Positions 49,564 to 62,117 of a DNA stretch of 64,000 nucleotides are shown piece by piece (within the stretch, counting starts at the first letter, position 1; every line of letters begins with the position of its first letter). Both the position numbers and the translations under genes were made by a program. The stretch is from Rhizoclosmatium globosum (Eukaryota; Chytridiomycota; Chytridiomycetes; Chytridiales; Chytriomycetaceae). The notes below the pieces were generated by a model. It saw only the letters and a list, made by a program, of their open reading frames with translations, had not been told where the DNA came from and did not search any database. The stretch covers positions 868,001 to 932,000 of the forward strand of contig MCGO01000002.1 of NCBI GenBank assembly GCA_002104985.1, in the 5' to 3' direction.

Positions 49564-50139
49564 ATGGACTTTGAGACTCCGTTCCTGAACCCTCCACCAA
49601 TTGATTCCTTCACTGCGGAGCCTCGAGCCCGACACCCAAACTCGCCTGGTCCTCAACACCGTTCCTGTGCAACTTCAACTGCCGCCCTCCAAATAAACCA
49701 ACAACCTAACTTTGGATTGATGCGAAAACGCCACGCTAGCACAGAATCAAACGGCTCATCTACGTACAACTACGACGGAAAACGGGCGAGGAATACAAGC
49801 CATAGTCCATACAGCTCTCCATTGGCTGCACGTAAAACCAACCTCCTTAAACGAACACGCAGCAAAACTTCTGAAATCGATATTGAACGAGCCTTGCTAG
49901 ACCTGTCGCTCACTGAACGAAGTCATGGGACTAGTTCACCGGCCCCGAAACGGACGAGTTGGACTGTACAGAATCCACTGATATTTGCAAAGGATGGGAA
50001 CTTTGATGGACACTTTAATTTCAACTTTAATGTGATTATCGCGACACCGGATCCTGAGCCTGCTGAAGAAAATGTGGAATACACAAGTCATAAAGCGTTG
50101 ATTCAAGAGGCGTTGAGGAGGTTGGAGGGGATGGATTGA
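49564..50139 (+). CDS. low-complexity protein B, paralogue of the preceding gene
   Basis: This single-exon frame has 191 residues. It contains RKRHASTESNGSSTYNYDGK, LLKRTRSKTSEIDIERALLD followed by LSLTERS, and APKRTSWTVQNPL. These match the preceding gene's LKRTHSDEID, LEQLSLT and PLKRT in order and spacing. It lacks the acidic tail and ends EALRRLEGMD. The function is unknown. It lies directly upstream of the TIR cluster on the same strand. Confidence 0.55.
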   Translation: MDFETPFLNPPPIDSFTAEPRARHPNSPGPQHRSCATSTAALQINQQPNFGLMRKRHASTESNGSSTYNYDGKRARNTSHSPYSSPLAARKTNLLKRTRSKTSEIDIERALLDLSLTERSHGTSSPAPKRTSWTVQNPLIFAKDGNFDGHFNFNFNVIIATPDPEPAEENVEYTSHKALIQEALRRLEGMD

Positions 50140-50254
50140 TTCAACGTATGTCTTACGTGAATGTATATTACTCCATACTTCGCTGCTTCTTATACGTTCA
50201 AATTAAATACTTCTCCACATTTTCGCCACTATAAAATCGCTGATAAATCGCCAC

Positions 50255-52083
50255 ATGTTCAAAAACTCAGATTCAAAAAGCACAAGCATGTTGTCCAAAT
50301 TCCTGAACAGAAGCTCAGCTCCACCACAGTCCCCACAGCAACAACGTAGTTCCACAACGACAGCTGGTCCTGTCTTTGTGTCCTTCGATGGAGCCAAGAA
50401 GTCGATATTGGTGGATGAGTTCACGACTGTCTCCCAATTGCTGGTCAAAGCTGAGGACAAGTTCCAGCCAGCAAAAGGATCTCTTTCAAGAGCATTTCAT
50501 CATGATGGACACAGCCAAGAGGCGGAGCTGGATCCACAAGATCTTGTACTTCCCTATGTTGTACGTCCTGGAGCATACATCATAGTCCGTACCGAGAACG
50601 ATCCGATTCCAGCCGCGATTCCACAACCACAACCAGTTTCTGTTCTTAAAGCACAATCAGTTCGTACGCCACCATCTGTCACTCAAATCCTAACAAGTCC
50701 ACCACTTAATCGCGGAAACACTCGAATGGACGCACCACTCAGTCCCGTCACTCCAAGACTGCGGGCGAACATTTCGTCCCTTAGCGACGATGAGACATTT
50801 GTTGCTTTGAATAGGGACGCCAAGAAATATGGTGATTTAGACGTTATGCTGTCAATCAATTGCGAAACCATGGAAGAATCCGCCCTTTGGTTAAAACAGG
50901 AGCTAGAAGCACGCGGAGTTACGGTTTGGGTGTGTACCACTGAGTTAAAGGGTGGCGCAAACTTTAGGGATGATATTTTCCATGCGGTCAAAGGATGTCG
51001 AGTTATTATTCCGTTTATCAATGAGAAGTGGGCAAATTCTGGGGAATGTGATTATGAGGTATGAGTGTTTTCGGTGTATTTCTAAGAACTTAACTCTTAA
51101 ATTTTAAGTTTGCACTCGCCATTCGTACAAACTTGATTTCTCACGATTCAGGAAAGACTCATCGCGTTGTGCCAGTGGAAGGAAAAGATGGACGGTCGTA
51201 TGCAGTTCCTGGAATCCGTCGTCCCGCATTTTTACCACTCAAATTCCCTGACATTCAATGGACTGCAAAACCCGCCATTGAACAACTGTCTTGCTCAACC
51301 AATTTTATTGTCTGCGACGGAACAAACTTGCTCGATCCTGAATACCAGAATCTGATTCTGCCAAAAATCCTTTACGGATTGTATAATCTTGGAATTGCGA
51401 TCACTCCATTGGAAAGCGATCCTCCCATGATTCCAATGACCAAGCGATCCCTTCAACACACAACGAATCCCATTGAACTTGCCCAACAAGTCATCACTGG
51501 AATCCAATATCAACTCTCCAACTCACAAGACTTGTTCACCCTCGTCTCAAGGCATCATATTTCCTTCGAAAACACAATGAAGGACTTTGAATTGGAGAGC
51601 TTGTACGAGAATTACCTCGGATACTCCGCAAACGACAGAAACGGATGCCACACTATTTGGAGCTTGGAGTTCAAAATCAAGAAAATTGTCACGTGGGAGG
51701 AAGGCGACGATGTTCCGTTTGATGTGAGAGTAACGGGGACGTTGACTGCGAATTTGATGTCACTCTCCGAAAACCCAAACCCGACAAGGGAATCTGATAA
51801 AGAATATGCACGCCTTAGCCCGTATGTTGATAAACAAGATGCAACAGCGGTGGCTCAATTGTCGGGAACCTTTTTCCGCAGGAGGGGACTTGTTTTGTTG
51901 GATGCGGACGAGATAGTATCACCGCCTGGCTTACTTACGGAGTGCAAATATCGATTGGTACTCCAGCATGATGTTGATGGTACTACCTCAGAGTCTGGGA
52001 GACAAGCGCTTGGGTTATTTTCGGCGAAAGAAGGGAATGAGAGTGATGAATGGACTTCTGTTATTCGACTTGTTGCAGAGTGA
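50255..52083 (+). CDS. TIR-domain protein, copy 1
   Basis: The protein has 592 residues in two exons (intron 51059-51108). Residues about 45-125 form a beta-grasp-like (ubiquitin or doublecortin-like) region: VFVSFDGAKKSILVDEFTTV, then HHDGHSQEAELD and RPGAYIIVR. A TIR domain follows: LDVMLSINCETMEESALWLK, ARGVTVWVCTTELKGGANFR, VIIPFINEKWANSGECDYE and FALAIRTNLISHDSGKT. The Glu of CDYE sits where TIR NADases such as SARM1 and plant TIRs have their catalytic Glu. A C-terminal region of about 260 residues (VITGIQYQLSNSQDLFTLVS, GLVLLDADEIVSPPGLLTEC, EWTSVIRLVAE) is shared by all four copies and unrecognised. NAD-cleaving or scaffold function is inferred only. Confidence 0.82.
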
Positions 52084-52180
52084 TTTCCCCCCCTGTTTTG
52101 CCCATAAATGACAAGTGATGTTTATATTAATAATTAGCTTGTTGAGTGTCCCTTATTCAAGCATTTTTGAGTCCGCACAA

Positions 52181-54024
52181 ATGTTTGCCAAATTGACCGA
52201 AACCATCACTGGAAGATCCACTTCGCCTTACACGACGCCCCCGGTGTCCCCGAAAGCGCCAAACGCGTCAACTATTGAGCGCCCTGCTTTTGTCTCCTTC
52301 AACGGAAGCAAGAAACCTATATTTGTTGATGAAACTACAACCACCCTTGATCTCCTCCGACTCGCTGAAATCAAGTTCAAGCAGCCTGACGGATCACTTA
52401 AGACGGTATTCCTTCATGATGGCCACAGTCAAGAAGCAGAGCTTGATGGTGATGACCTAGTTTCTCCTTATATCAGTCCCGGAACTTATTTGGTTGTTCG
52501 AAATGAGATGGAGAATTCACCAGAGCCTCCGCGAGCGCTTGTTCCCAATCCCAATACGTTGAATAATACCGCAAATACTACTCAACGAAATGAACTCGTT
52601 TCAGCGCACACAGACACACCAAAACAATATCACAGCCCACCACCAACAGCAAGCACTAACTCTCTAAAGCCATCTTCCACAGCGGAAGACGAGGCTTTCA
52701 TCGCATTACATCAAGACGCTCTTAAATACGGAAATTTAGACGTGATGTTATCCATTAACTGTGCGACGATGGAATCTTCTGCCCTTTGGTTAAAGCAGGA
52801 ACTTGAAGCGAGAGGTGTTTCAGCTTGGGTGTGCACCACTGAATTGAAGGGTGGAGCTAATTGGCGTGATGATATTTTCCGTGCAGTTAAAGGATGCCGT
52901 GTTTTGATTCCATTTATTAACGAGCCGTGGGCTAATTCGGGAGAATGCGACTATGAGGTTTCTATGAGTGTTTGTGGGTGTAGTTCCTTTAACATGATTT
53001 GTAGTTCGCTTTAGCAATTCGTACCAACTTGGTATCCCATGACTCGGGAAAAACACAGCGCGCAATTGTCGTTAATGGAAAAGATGGATCATATGCTGTT
53101 CCTGGCATCCGTCGTCCCGCATTCTTGCCACTTAAGTTCCCAGACATTCCTTGGACAGCCAAGCCAGCTGTCGAGCAACTCTCCTGCTCCACCAATTTTA
53201 TTGTCTGTGACAGCACTACCTTGCTGGATCATAAGTTCCAGGGATTGATCCTCCAGCGTATCCTACATGGGCTTTACAACTTGGGAATTAAAATTACGCC
53301 GTTGGCTGATGACTCCCCAATTCTTCCAGTGACCAAAAAGACCGTTCAACCAATGACGGACCCAGTAAGTCTCGCACAGCAAGTCATTACGGGGATTCAG
53401 TACCAGCTGTCCAACGCTCAAGATCTGTTCACCCTTGTATCACGCAATGGTGTATCGTACGACAACATGCTGCGAGAATTTGAGATTGACCATTTATTTG
53501 ACGATTATCTTGGGTACTCCGGAAACAACAGAAAGGGCTGTTACGCGATTTGGAGTCTTGAGTTCAAGATTGTTAAGGAATTGGGTTCTGATTGGAAAGA
53601 AGGGGATGACGTTCCATTTGAGGTTCCAATTTCAGGAACTATGATTGCCCACTTGATGTCTGTTACAAAAAAGAAGGAAGGTGATCCTGAGACGGATGCG
53701 GAGTACAGCAGATTGAGTCAGTATGAAGACAAGCAAGATAGTAAAGCTGTAGCAAAGTTGAAGGGATTCTTTTGCAGACGTCGCGGGTTGGTGTCTCTGG
53801 ATGAATATGAGTTGGATACTCCTGTTGGGATGATTCGCGAGTGCAAATACAGAATTGTGTTACAACACGACGCGGATTCTGCTCTGCCATTGAATAACGA
53901 AAAGTTAGAAGGGGATTCTAAGCAAAGAAGTCAGTCTGGGAAAGTTGCGTTGGGGTTGTTCAGTCCAAAAGTGGGCAACCCTGATGATGAGTGGACGTCA
54001 GTGATTCGCCTTGTTGCACAATAG
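52181..54024 (+). CDS. TIR-domain protein, copy 2
   Basis: The protein has 598 residues in two exons (intron 52958-53004). The start at MFAKLTETITGRS is chosen because copy 3 begins the same way. It keeps the beta-grasp-like region (AFVSFNGSKKPIFVDETTTT, FLHDGHSQEAELDGDDLVSP), then a Ser/Thr-rich linker. The TIR domain has VMLSINCATMESSALWLKQE, WVCTTELKGGANWRDDIF, VLIPFINEPWANSGECDYE, and after the intron FALAIRTNLVSHDSG. The unrecognised C-terminal domain ends DEWTSVIRLVAQ. All TIR landmarks are intact, including the putative catalytic Glu. It lies about 100 bp downstream of copy 1. Confidence 0.83.
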
Positions 54025-54227
54025 AGATTTTATAGGATTTTTTTGTGTATTTGAAATAAACATTGATTAGAGTAATTCAAAGAAACCGAGGTAACCTCCC
54101 TCATTTCCTCGTCATCTGCACAAGCTTGATAAGGATGAATTTGCTCTTCTGCCATTAATCCATGATGGAAATGTCATCTATGACTTGTCATTGGGGCCCT
54201 TAAATTTCATAAGTCCGACATTCAAAA

Positions 54228-56078
54228 ATGTTTGCCAAATTGAGCGACACTATCGCCGGCAGATCTCGTTCCCGCGACACGAGAGCTCAGTCTCCCTTCA
54301 CGCCCCCATTATCCCCCAAAACTCAAAATGTGTCAACCATCGAGCGCACTGCATTTGTCTCCTTCAACGGAACCAAGAAACCAATTCTTGTAGACGAGAC
54401 CACAACCACCCTCAACGCCCTCCGACTCACTGAGATCAAATTCAAGCAACCCGAAGGATCACTCACAACGGCATTTCTTCATGACGACCACAGCGAGGCG
54501 GAGCTGGACATTGAAGACTTAATTTTCCCTTATATAACTCCTGGGATTTACCTACTCGTTCAAAACGACAAGAAAAGCAAGTCTCCAGAGACTCCGCAAC
54601 TGGTAGTGAGCGATCACGAAGCATTGACACCTCTCCAGAGTGTTGTGACTAAACCTCAAGAGACTGAACATGGTTCGACTCTCACTCCCAAGCCGTATCG
54701 CCCTGCACAGTCAAGAGCATGAAGTAACTCTCCAAAGCCATCTTTGGCTGATGACGAGGCTTTCGTCGCATTACATCAGGATGCACTCAAATATGGTAAT
54801 TTGGATGTCATGCTATCCATCAATTGTGCGACGATGGAAACTTCCGCGCTTTGGTTGAAGAAGGAGCTTGAAGCTAGAGGCGTCTCTGTTTGGGTGTGTA
54901 CCACTGAATTGAAGGGTGGGGCCAATTGAAGGGATGATATCTTTCATGCTGTTAAGGGATGCCGTGTTTTGATTCCATTTATTAATGAGAAGTGGGCGAA
55001 TTCGGGGGAGTGTGATTATGAGGTATGAAGTTTTAGTGCCTGATCTAACACAATCTAAAAGTTCGCACTTGCAATTCGTACAAACTTGGTGTCTCACGAC
55101 TCTGGAAAAACTCAGCGTGCTATCGTTGTGAATGGAAAGAACGGATCATATGCTGTTCCTGGCATCCGTCGCCCTGCTTTCTTGCTCAAGTTCCCAGACA
55201 TTCCTTGGACAGCCAAGCCAGCGGTTGAGCAACTCTCCTGCTCCACCAACTTTATTGTCTGTGACAGTACCACCTTGTTGGATCTGAAATTTCAAGGCTT
55301 GGTTCTCCAGCGCATCTTGCATGGACTCTATAGCCTTGGTATTAAAGTTGATTCATTACCGGATGATTCCCCACTAATCCCAGTGACCAAAAAAACCGTG
55401 CAACCAATAACGGATCCTGTGAGTCTTGCTCAACAAGTCATTACGGGGATTCAGTACCAGCTATCCAACGCTCAAGACCTTTTTACTCTTGTTTCGCGTC
55501 ACGGAGTGTCATATGACAATATGTTGCGTGAATTCGAGGTTGAACACTTGTTTGATAATTATCTGGGATATTCTGCGAATGACAGAAAAGGATGTTATGC
55601 GATTTGGAGTCTTGAGTTCAAAATTGTCAAGGAATTGGATCCGGATTGGAAAAAAGGTGGTGTCGTTCCGTCTGAAGTCCCAATATCGGGGACAATGACA
55701 GCGCATTTGATGTCAATTACTAAAAATAAGGACGGTAATGCAGAGGCTGATGCAGAGTATAGCAGATTAAGTCAATATGAAGACCAACAAGAAATTAAGG
55801 CTGTAGCTCAGTTAAAAGGAGTGTTCTATAGACGTCGTGGGCTAGTTTTATTGGATGCCTTTGAGCTGGACACACCAGTTGGAATGATTCGTGAGTGTAA
55901 ATATCGAATTGTCTTGCAACATGATGCGGATTCTGGCAACTCTTTGGATAACGAGAAGCCAGCTGGAGAGGAGAAACAAAGAAGTCAGTCCGGAAAAGTT
56001 GCGCTGGGTTTGTTCAGTCCAAAAGAAGGAAACCCAAATGACGAGTGGACTTCCGTAATTCGCCTTGTCGCGCAATAG
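54228..56078 (+). pseudogene. TIR-domain protein, copy 3, with two in-frame stops
   Basis: It is collinear with copy 2 throughout, with the intron at the same position (55023-55061, only 39 nt). The frame is kept but interrupted by two TGA codons: one in the linker (after PAQSRA, 54720-54722) and one replacing the Trp of GGANWRDD (about 54927). Small in-frame losses also occur: two residues of HSQEAELD and one Pro of FLPLKFPD. The second exon is fully open and ends EWTSVIRLVAQ. A recent pseudogene is the simplest reading. Sequence error or TGA readthrough are alternatives, but TGA works as a normal stop in neighbouring genes. Confidence 0.75.
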
Positions 56079-56184
56079 TTGATTTCGTGTCTCTAAATAA
56101 ACGTCTTGACTTGAAGTACGAAATCAAGTCCAAAAAAATTATTACTGTATTCCCTGACAATTCTTGACAGTTCGCGCCGACACG

Positions 56185-57883
56185 ATGCAGCCAGCCCCGC
56201 CCGCCAATCCACTCCCCCAAACAACACAAACAGCGTTTGTCTCATTTGGAGGAACCAAGAAACCAATCCTCATAACCGCCACAACAAAAACCTCAGACCT
56301 CCTCTGCTTGGCCGAGACGAAATTCGGGCAACCAACCAACACCTTCGTTTCCGCGTCTCTTCACGACGGACACAGCCAAGAAGCCGAGCTTGATGGTGAT
56401 GATCTCGTTTCCCCCTTTCTCGCGTCACCAGGAACTTGGATCGTCGTACAAAGTGTATCAAAATCCGTCGCGCCTGTAACTAAATCTGGAAAGACGGCGA
56501 CGGAGCCAAGTGACGCGAAGGGGAAAGCCGCGGGGAATACTAAACCCAGTATGGAGGAAGACGAGGCTTTTATCGCGTTGAACAAAGATGCTATGAAGTA
56601 TGGAAACCTTGACGTGATGTTGTCCATTAACTGTGCGACGATGGAAACATCCGCGCTTTGGTTGAAGCAGGAGCTTGAGGCGAGAGGTGTTTCTGTGTGG
56701 GTTTGTACTACGGAATTGAAAGGTGGTGCGAATTGGAGGGACGATATTTTCCATGCTGTTAAGGGATGCCGTGTTTTGATTCCATTTATTAATGAGAAGT
56801 GGGCGAATTCGGGGGAGTGTGATTATGAGGTATGATGCTCTATTGCCTGATGTCTTGTTTAACAAAATCTTAAAGTTCGCACTTGCGATTCGTACAAACT
56901 TGGTGTCTCACGACTCTGGAAAAACTCAACGTGCTATCGTTGTCAATGGAAAGAACGGATCGTATGCTGTTCCTGGAATCCGTCGTCCCGCATTTTTACC
57001 ACTCAAGTTCCCAGACATTCCTTGGACAGCCAAGCCAGCTGTCGAGCAGCTTTCTTGTTCGACCAACTTTATCGTCTGTGACAGTACCACCTTGCTGGAC
57101 CTTAAATTCCAGGGCTTGGTTCTTCAACGCATCTTGCATGGACTCTACAACCTCGGAATTAGAATCAATCCATTGGCTGATGATTCTCCATTGGTGCCAG
57201 TTACCAAAAGGACGATGCAACCCATCACAGACCCTGTGAGTCTCGCCCAACAAGTCATTACAGGAATTCAGTACCAGCTGTCCAACGCACAGGACTTGTT
57301 CACGCTTGTATCGCGTCAAGGTGTTGCATATGATAATATGTTGTGTGAGTTTGAGTTGGAACATTTGTACGGGAACTATCTAGGGTATTCCACGAATGAC
57401 AGAAAGGGGTGTAGTGCAATTTGGAGTCTTGAGTTCAAGATTGTAAAGGAATTGGGCGTGGATTGGAAAGAAGGTGATGCAGTTCCACTTGAGGTACCCA
57501 TCTCTGGGACGATGACGGCTCATTTGATGTCAATTATGAAGAATAAGGACGGCGACGCTGAGACTGATGCAGAGTACAGCAGATTGAGTCAATACGAAGA
57601 CCAGGAGGACATTAAGGCTGTTGCTAAGTTAAAAGGTGTGTTTTATCGACGTCGTGGGTTGGTTTTGTTGGATGCGTTTGAGTTGGACACTCCTGTTGGG
57701 ATGATTCGCGAGTGCAAATACAGAATAGTGTTGCAACATGATGCGGATTCTGGTTCTTCAGTTGATGGAGGAAAAGAGACGCGAAGAAGCCAATCAGGAA
57801 GCATGGCACTTGGGTTGTTTAGTCCCAAGGGAGTGAGTGGACCAGACGAATGGACGTCTGTAATTCGACTTGTTGCGCAATGA
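56185..57883 (+). CDS. TIR-domain protein, copy 4
   Basis: The protein has 550 residues in two exons (intron 56830-56875, 46 nt). It has a shorter N-terminus than the other copies. The beta-grasp-like region contains AFVSFGGTKKPILITATTKT and LHDGHSQEAELDGDDLVSPF. The linker is KSGKTATEPSDAKGKAAGN. The TIR domain has VMLSINCATMETSALWLKQE, VWVCTTELKGGANWRDDIF, VLIPFINEKWANSGECDYE and then FALAIRTNLVSHDSGKT. The C-terminal domain includes YSRLSQYEDQEDIKAVAKLK, VFYRRRGLVLLDAFELDTPV and PDEWTSVIRLVAQ. The first half of the TIR is nearly identical to copies 2 and 3, indicating recent duplication or gene conversion. Confidence 0.83.
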
Positions 57884-58030
57884 CCACTTTTAAACTCTTT
57901 TCTTCTACTTGTTTATGCCTTTTCTCTAATTGAGTGTTGAATGGATTTTGGAGTTCGAATTGAAGTTCTGCCGATGTTCTCTTTTTTATTGGCAATCTTT
58001 CAATGTTGAACCTCTTCTTGAAAAAGAAGT

Positions 58031-61000
58031 ATGAGCGAACCATCAAAGCCAGTACCACCACCACTCGGACCACCACCACCACAACCGCCTTCAGTGCCAG
58101 CAACACCGACATCGCCCACGCGTGCAACACCGCAACGAGGCGCATCGCTGCCGCCTGGGATCCAGACGAACATCGAGACTGCTGCATCGGCTGTTGCAAA
58201 GTTCCGCAGTGTCGCCCTGGCCGCGGCTGCTGCGCGAAAGGCATCGATTCGGGAAGAGTGGGTTCAACTTGTTAAATAAGCTGGTTGTTGAGTTCTAACG
58301 AATGAAACAGCGAACCAATCCTCGGCCTTGTCAAAGAAGACGCAACGAAACAGAAGCCACTCAGACACACTCAAACCATCTCAGCCGCCGCTGTCGCCAC
58401 CTCAGGCCGCTCCGCAAAGGCCGATGCGATCCGGGCGAGGACCGTCCGTCGCGAACGATCGGCAAAGAACTCAGTCGTCCACATTGAGCCATTCGGAATC
58501 GGCTCGCGGCCCCAAACACTCTCGCACAAACAAACTGTCATTGGCCCGCGAATCCTGGACTCAGATCCCCTGCGTCTTTCTGCCACCGTCCATCCGTCTC
58601 AGTCGTCTGTTCTCGACGCCAAAAATACCCTTCGTTCCCCTTTGAGGCCATTGTTAAGCCCAGACAATGACGACCAGGATATTGTCCGCCCCATCGTCCA
58701 ATCCCCTCAAAAACTAAAGATTGACACGTTGTTGTCCGCACAGCCTCAGCATTTGGACTCGGTCGTGGAATCCCCTTCTTCATTGAACGATGGCTCGTCT
58801 GAATCTGAAAACGCGGCCGCGGATCCGGTTGAAGTTCTCGTCAGTCAAGAAGATTTAGCTGACATGGATCAAGTAGTCTTGCGCCAGATTTCTGCTCATA
58901 GACATGTTAAGTTGTATTATGCTGAAGATATCAAAGCATTTGATCAACTCCTTGCATGGAGTCAAACATACCCGGAAAAAACAAAAGATCAAGCTTTGGA
59001 AGAATTTTGTCCAAAGATGCGATCTGGGGATGCCCTTGTCTCTCTCATCTATGGTGTGTCTGAATGGGACTATGTGAGTTTGCACGTTATTCGCTGTGTT
59101 GATACTAATCTACAACACACAGGTCCTAACATACAAACATAGTCATACAGACCATGAACACTCTGCCGCTATTCGCGATTTGTTTGAAGAAAAGCTGCTG
59201 AAACATGGAATCTTTCTTGAAATCGAGCATTCCCAGGATAAGGACCATACTTACTTCGTGAAGGTCCTGACACCATTCCATTTTTTGGTTATGGAAGCAT
59301 ACAAGATGGGTCTTCAGTTCCCACTAAAGGTTTGTGCCGAAAATGTGCTTCAGCCACACTTTAAACTCAACGTCCATAAAGGAACCTATTCACTCCCTCG
59401 ATGAAGACGCCCACCCTCCAGAGCAAAAACCAGCACTCTTTGGTCTCATCTCCCCTTACCACCTGAACCTCAACAAACACACAAGTACTCTCGACCCCCA
59501 CGACCTCTCCTCCTTCGAATTCAAACTCGAAACCCCTACAAACGAGCAAGGATATGTCTGGGCGAACGTCAGTGACCAACCATGCCATATTGTCCTCACC
59601 CAATTCTTTGAACGTCGATACCGCCTCCTCCTCGCTCACCACGTTATCATGGCCGTTGATGTAAAAATCAAAACAAGTATGGGTGTTCGTATTGAAGGAA
59701 TCAATTACTTGATTGCGCATCACGTGTATCATGATTTCTTCCCTGTACATGGTGTTGATTCTGACTCTTCTGCGGAGAGAAAGTATCAGAAGAATGCGTG
59801 GCGTAATGTTACGATTAAGAAGCAGGACGCGAAAAAGAAGGAGGTTGTTCCATTGCGAACAAGGTTGTTGAGGGATTGGGTCTATGGACCGCTGTTTGAT
59901 GTGAAGCCTATTGAACTTGTGCGTGAATATCTTGGGGAAGAGGTGAAGATTTGAGGCTTGTGGTAATGCATGTAATACTCACTCTATCCCGCTTTAGATT
60001 GCCTTCTACTTTATCTATTTAGAGTACTACAACCGATGCTTGATTTACTCGTCCTTCTTTGGACTTGTCGTATTTATTTACGGGATTGCAGATTACTTTG
60101 TGAAGGAAGCATCAGGAGGTGACAGCACAACTTCATCACCTGCAGAGAAACTTCACCGTCGTAGCGCCGCCGAAGTCGCGTCCAGCGGTAACTCAAGCGA
60201 CGCCACTGTAGGTGTGCATCAAACCACATTACCACCTGAAAATTGGAAGGTGTTGTTTGATAATGCGCTTACACCCTGGTTCGCGTTCGTCATGTCGCTT
60301 TGGAGTGTCATTTACGTGATTACATGGATGCGTCGATGCAAGTACTATGCATTCAAATGGTCTATGCACAATCATGAGCCACCACCGATTCGACGTGTTG
60401 AGTTCCGCGCTGTTGGAGTCAAGAAGAGTCCCATCACGAACAAATACGAATTGTATTACCCGGAAGAATCACGAACGATTCGAAAATTGATTTCAGGTCT
60501 TGTGATTCTTGGGTTCTTTGGAATTTCGTGTAGTTCGGTGATTTTACAGATTCTGCTTATTTTGCATATGGAGGATCAAAGGTACGTTGAGCAGTTGATT
60601 GGGTTCTCGGCGGCTATGCTTGCTGTGTTGTTGATTCAGATTTGTCGACGTCTGTTCCATCCTATTGCGCATATGTTGAACGAGTGGGAGAATTATCGTA
60701 CTACTGAGGAGTTTGAGCAAGCTCTTGTAACGAAGCAGTTTGCGTTTGAGTTTGTGAACATCTACTGTCATATTATTTACTTGTAAGAGGATTTTTTTCT
60801 CATTGCTGAGCTGTGTCTAACCCCCGTCCCTTTAATAGTGCCTTCATCCATCCCCAACTCAAACGACCTACACTCTTTGGTTTCGATGTACACACAAAAT
60901 GCAGTGAAAAGGACGTTTGCTCTGCTGACGTGATTATCGAGCTCCTCGTCATTTTCATCATGGACCAATTCATTGAACGATTTGAAGAGTACGGAATCCC

Positions 61001-61934
61001 GCAAGTGAAAAAGTTTGGTTGGTTTTTGAAGCGACGGATGGGCGGGCGACGGAATACTGCTGCTGCTCAACAGCTTTTGACGGAGGAGCATGAGCAAGGG
61101 AAACTTGGGAGTGTCTTGACGAATTATGGGACTGGAAAGGGGGATGAAGAGATAGGTGTGGGTGCGAAACGGCCGCAGTATTATCGCGATGCTATTCGGT
61201 CAGAGTATGAAGGGCTTTATGGTAACTACAAAACTTTTTTTCGCTTCTGCAGAAAAGGAAAGTTACTGATGACTTTAATCCAACAGAGGATTACTTTCCA
61301 AAAGCTATTCAGTACGGTTATGTTACCATGTTCGTGACAGCATTCCCACTCGCCCCCATCTTCGCACTCTTCAACAATGTGATTGAAAATCGAATGGACT
61401 TGTATAAGTTCCTGAAGCTTCTGAAGCGAGCTCCACCTTTTTTGGGAGCTGGTATTGGGGTGTGGGAGCCGGTAATTAAAGGAACGTCCATTTTGGCTGT
61501 TACGACCAATGGAATGCTTGTCGCCTTTTCAAGTGAATACTTTTTCAAGACTATTATTTATCCGTATCCATCTGATCAATGGATGACTGTTCGATTGACG
61601 TTTTTGATTATTTGGGTGAGTTCAAGTTAATAGATGAACACGTGCTGATTATGTTTTCCACTTTAGCATCTCGTTATTTTCAGTGCTGCTTTTGTGATTC
61701 TTTGGATCATTCCAGATGAACCCAAGATTGTTAAGATTGCTCGAGCGCGTGAAGAGTATCTGGAGCAACTTATTTTGGATCCAAGCTGTGAAGCTGCAGA
61801 TGAGGAGTATAACACAAAGTGAGTCATATTTAAATATTTTCTGCGTTGAAAACTAGATCTGACACGCATTCTCAAACAGACCGGATCCTGTTGTTTCTGT
61901 TTCAAAACGGCATGGTTTTATTTCATCCAACTGA
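58031..61934 (+). CDS. anoctamin/TMEM16 membrane protein
   Basis: From 58312 onward the model is in one frame (1,077 residues), with introns 59074-59122, 59330-59381, 59943-59997, 60783-60838, 61222-61286, 61616-61666 and 61819-61879. A long disordered N-terminus is followed by the cytosolic dimerisation-type region (ALVSLIYGVSEWDY). Then come membrane segments IAFYFIYLEYYNRCLIY, WFAFVMSLWSVIYVITW, LVILGFFGISCSSVILQI and AAMLAVLLIQICRRLFHPI. The family core EDYFPKAIQYGYVTMFVTAF, PLAPIFALFNNVIENRMD follows. Anoctamins are calcium-gated chloride channels or lipid scramblases; which applies here cannot be told. Exon 1 (58031 to about 58261, Pro-rich) does not join in frame through its apparent intron ending at 58310, so the first exon is provisional. 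Confidence 0.88.
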
Positions 61935-62117
61935 GGTTTTATGGATGACCTCATTTGTTTTTGATCTTTTGTATATGGTGGCAGTTCTGTAGTTCGCAAT
62001 ATATACAGCAAAATTCTTTACGCGCCATGATTCAGAACGTCTTTTTTTTTTGTTGTCATCAAATTCTTCATTCAGTTTCTTGGCAACACGCATTTAATCT
62101 TGGAAGCCAAGCCAAAA

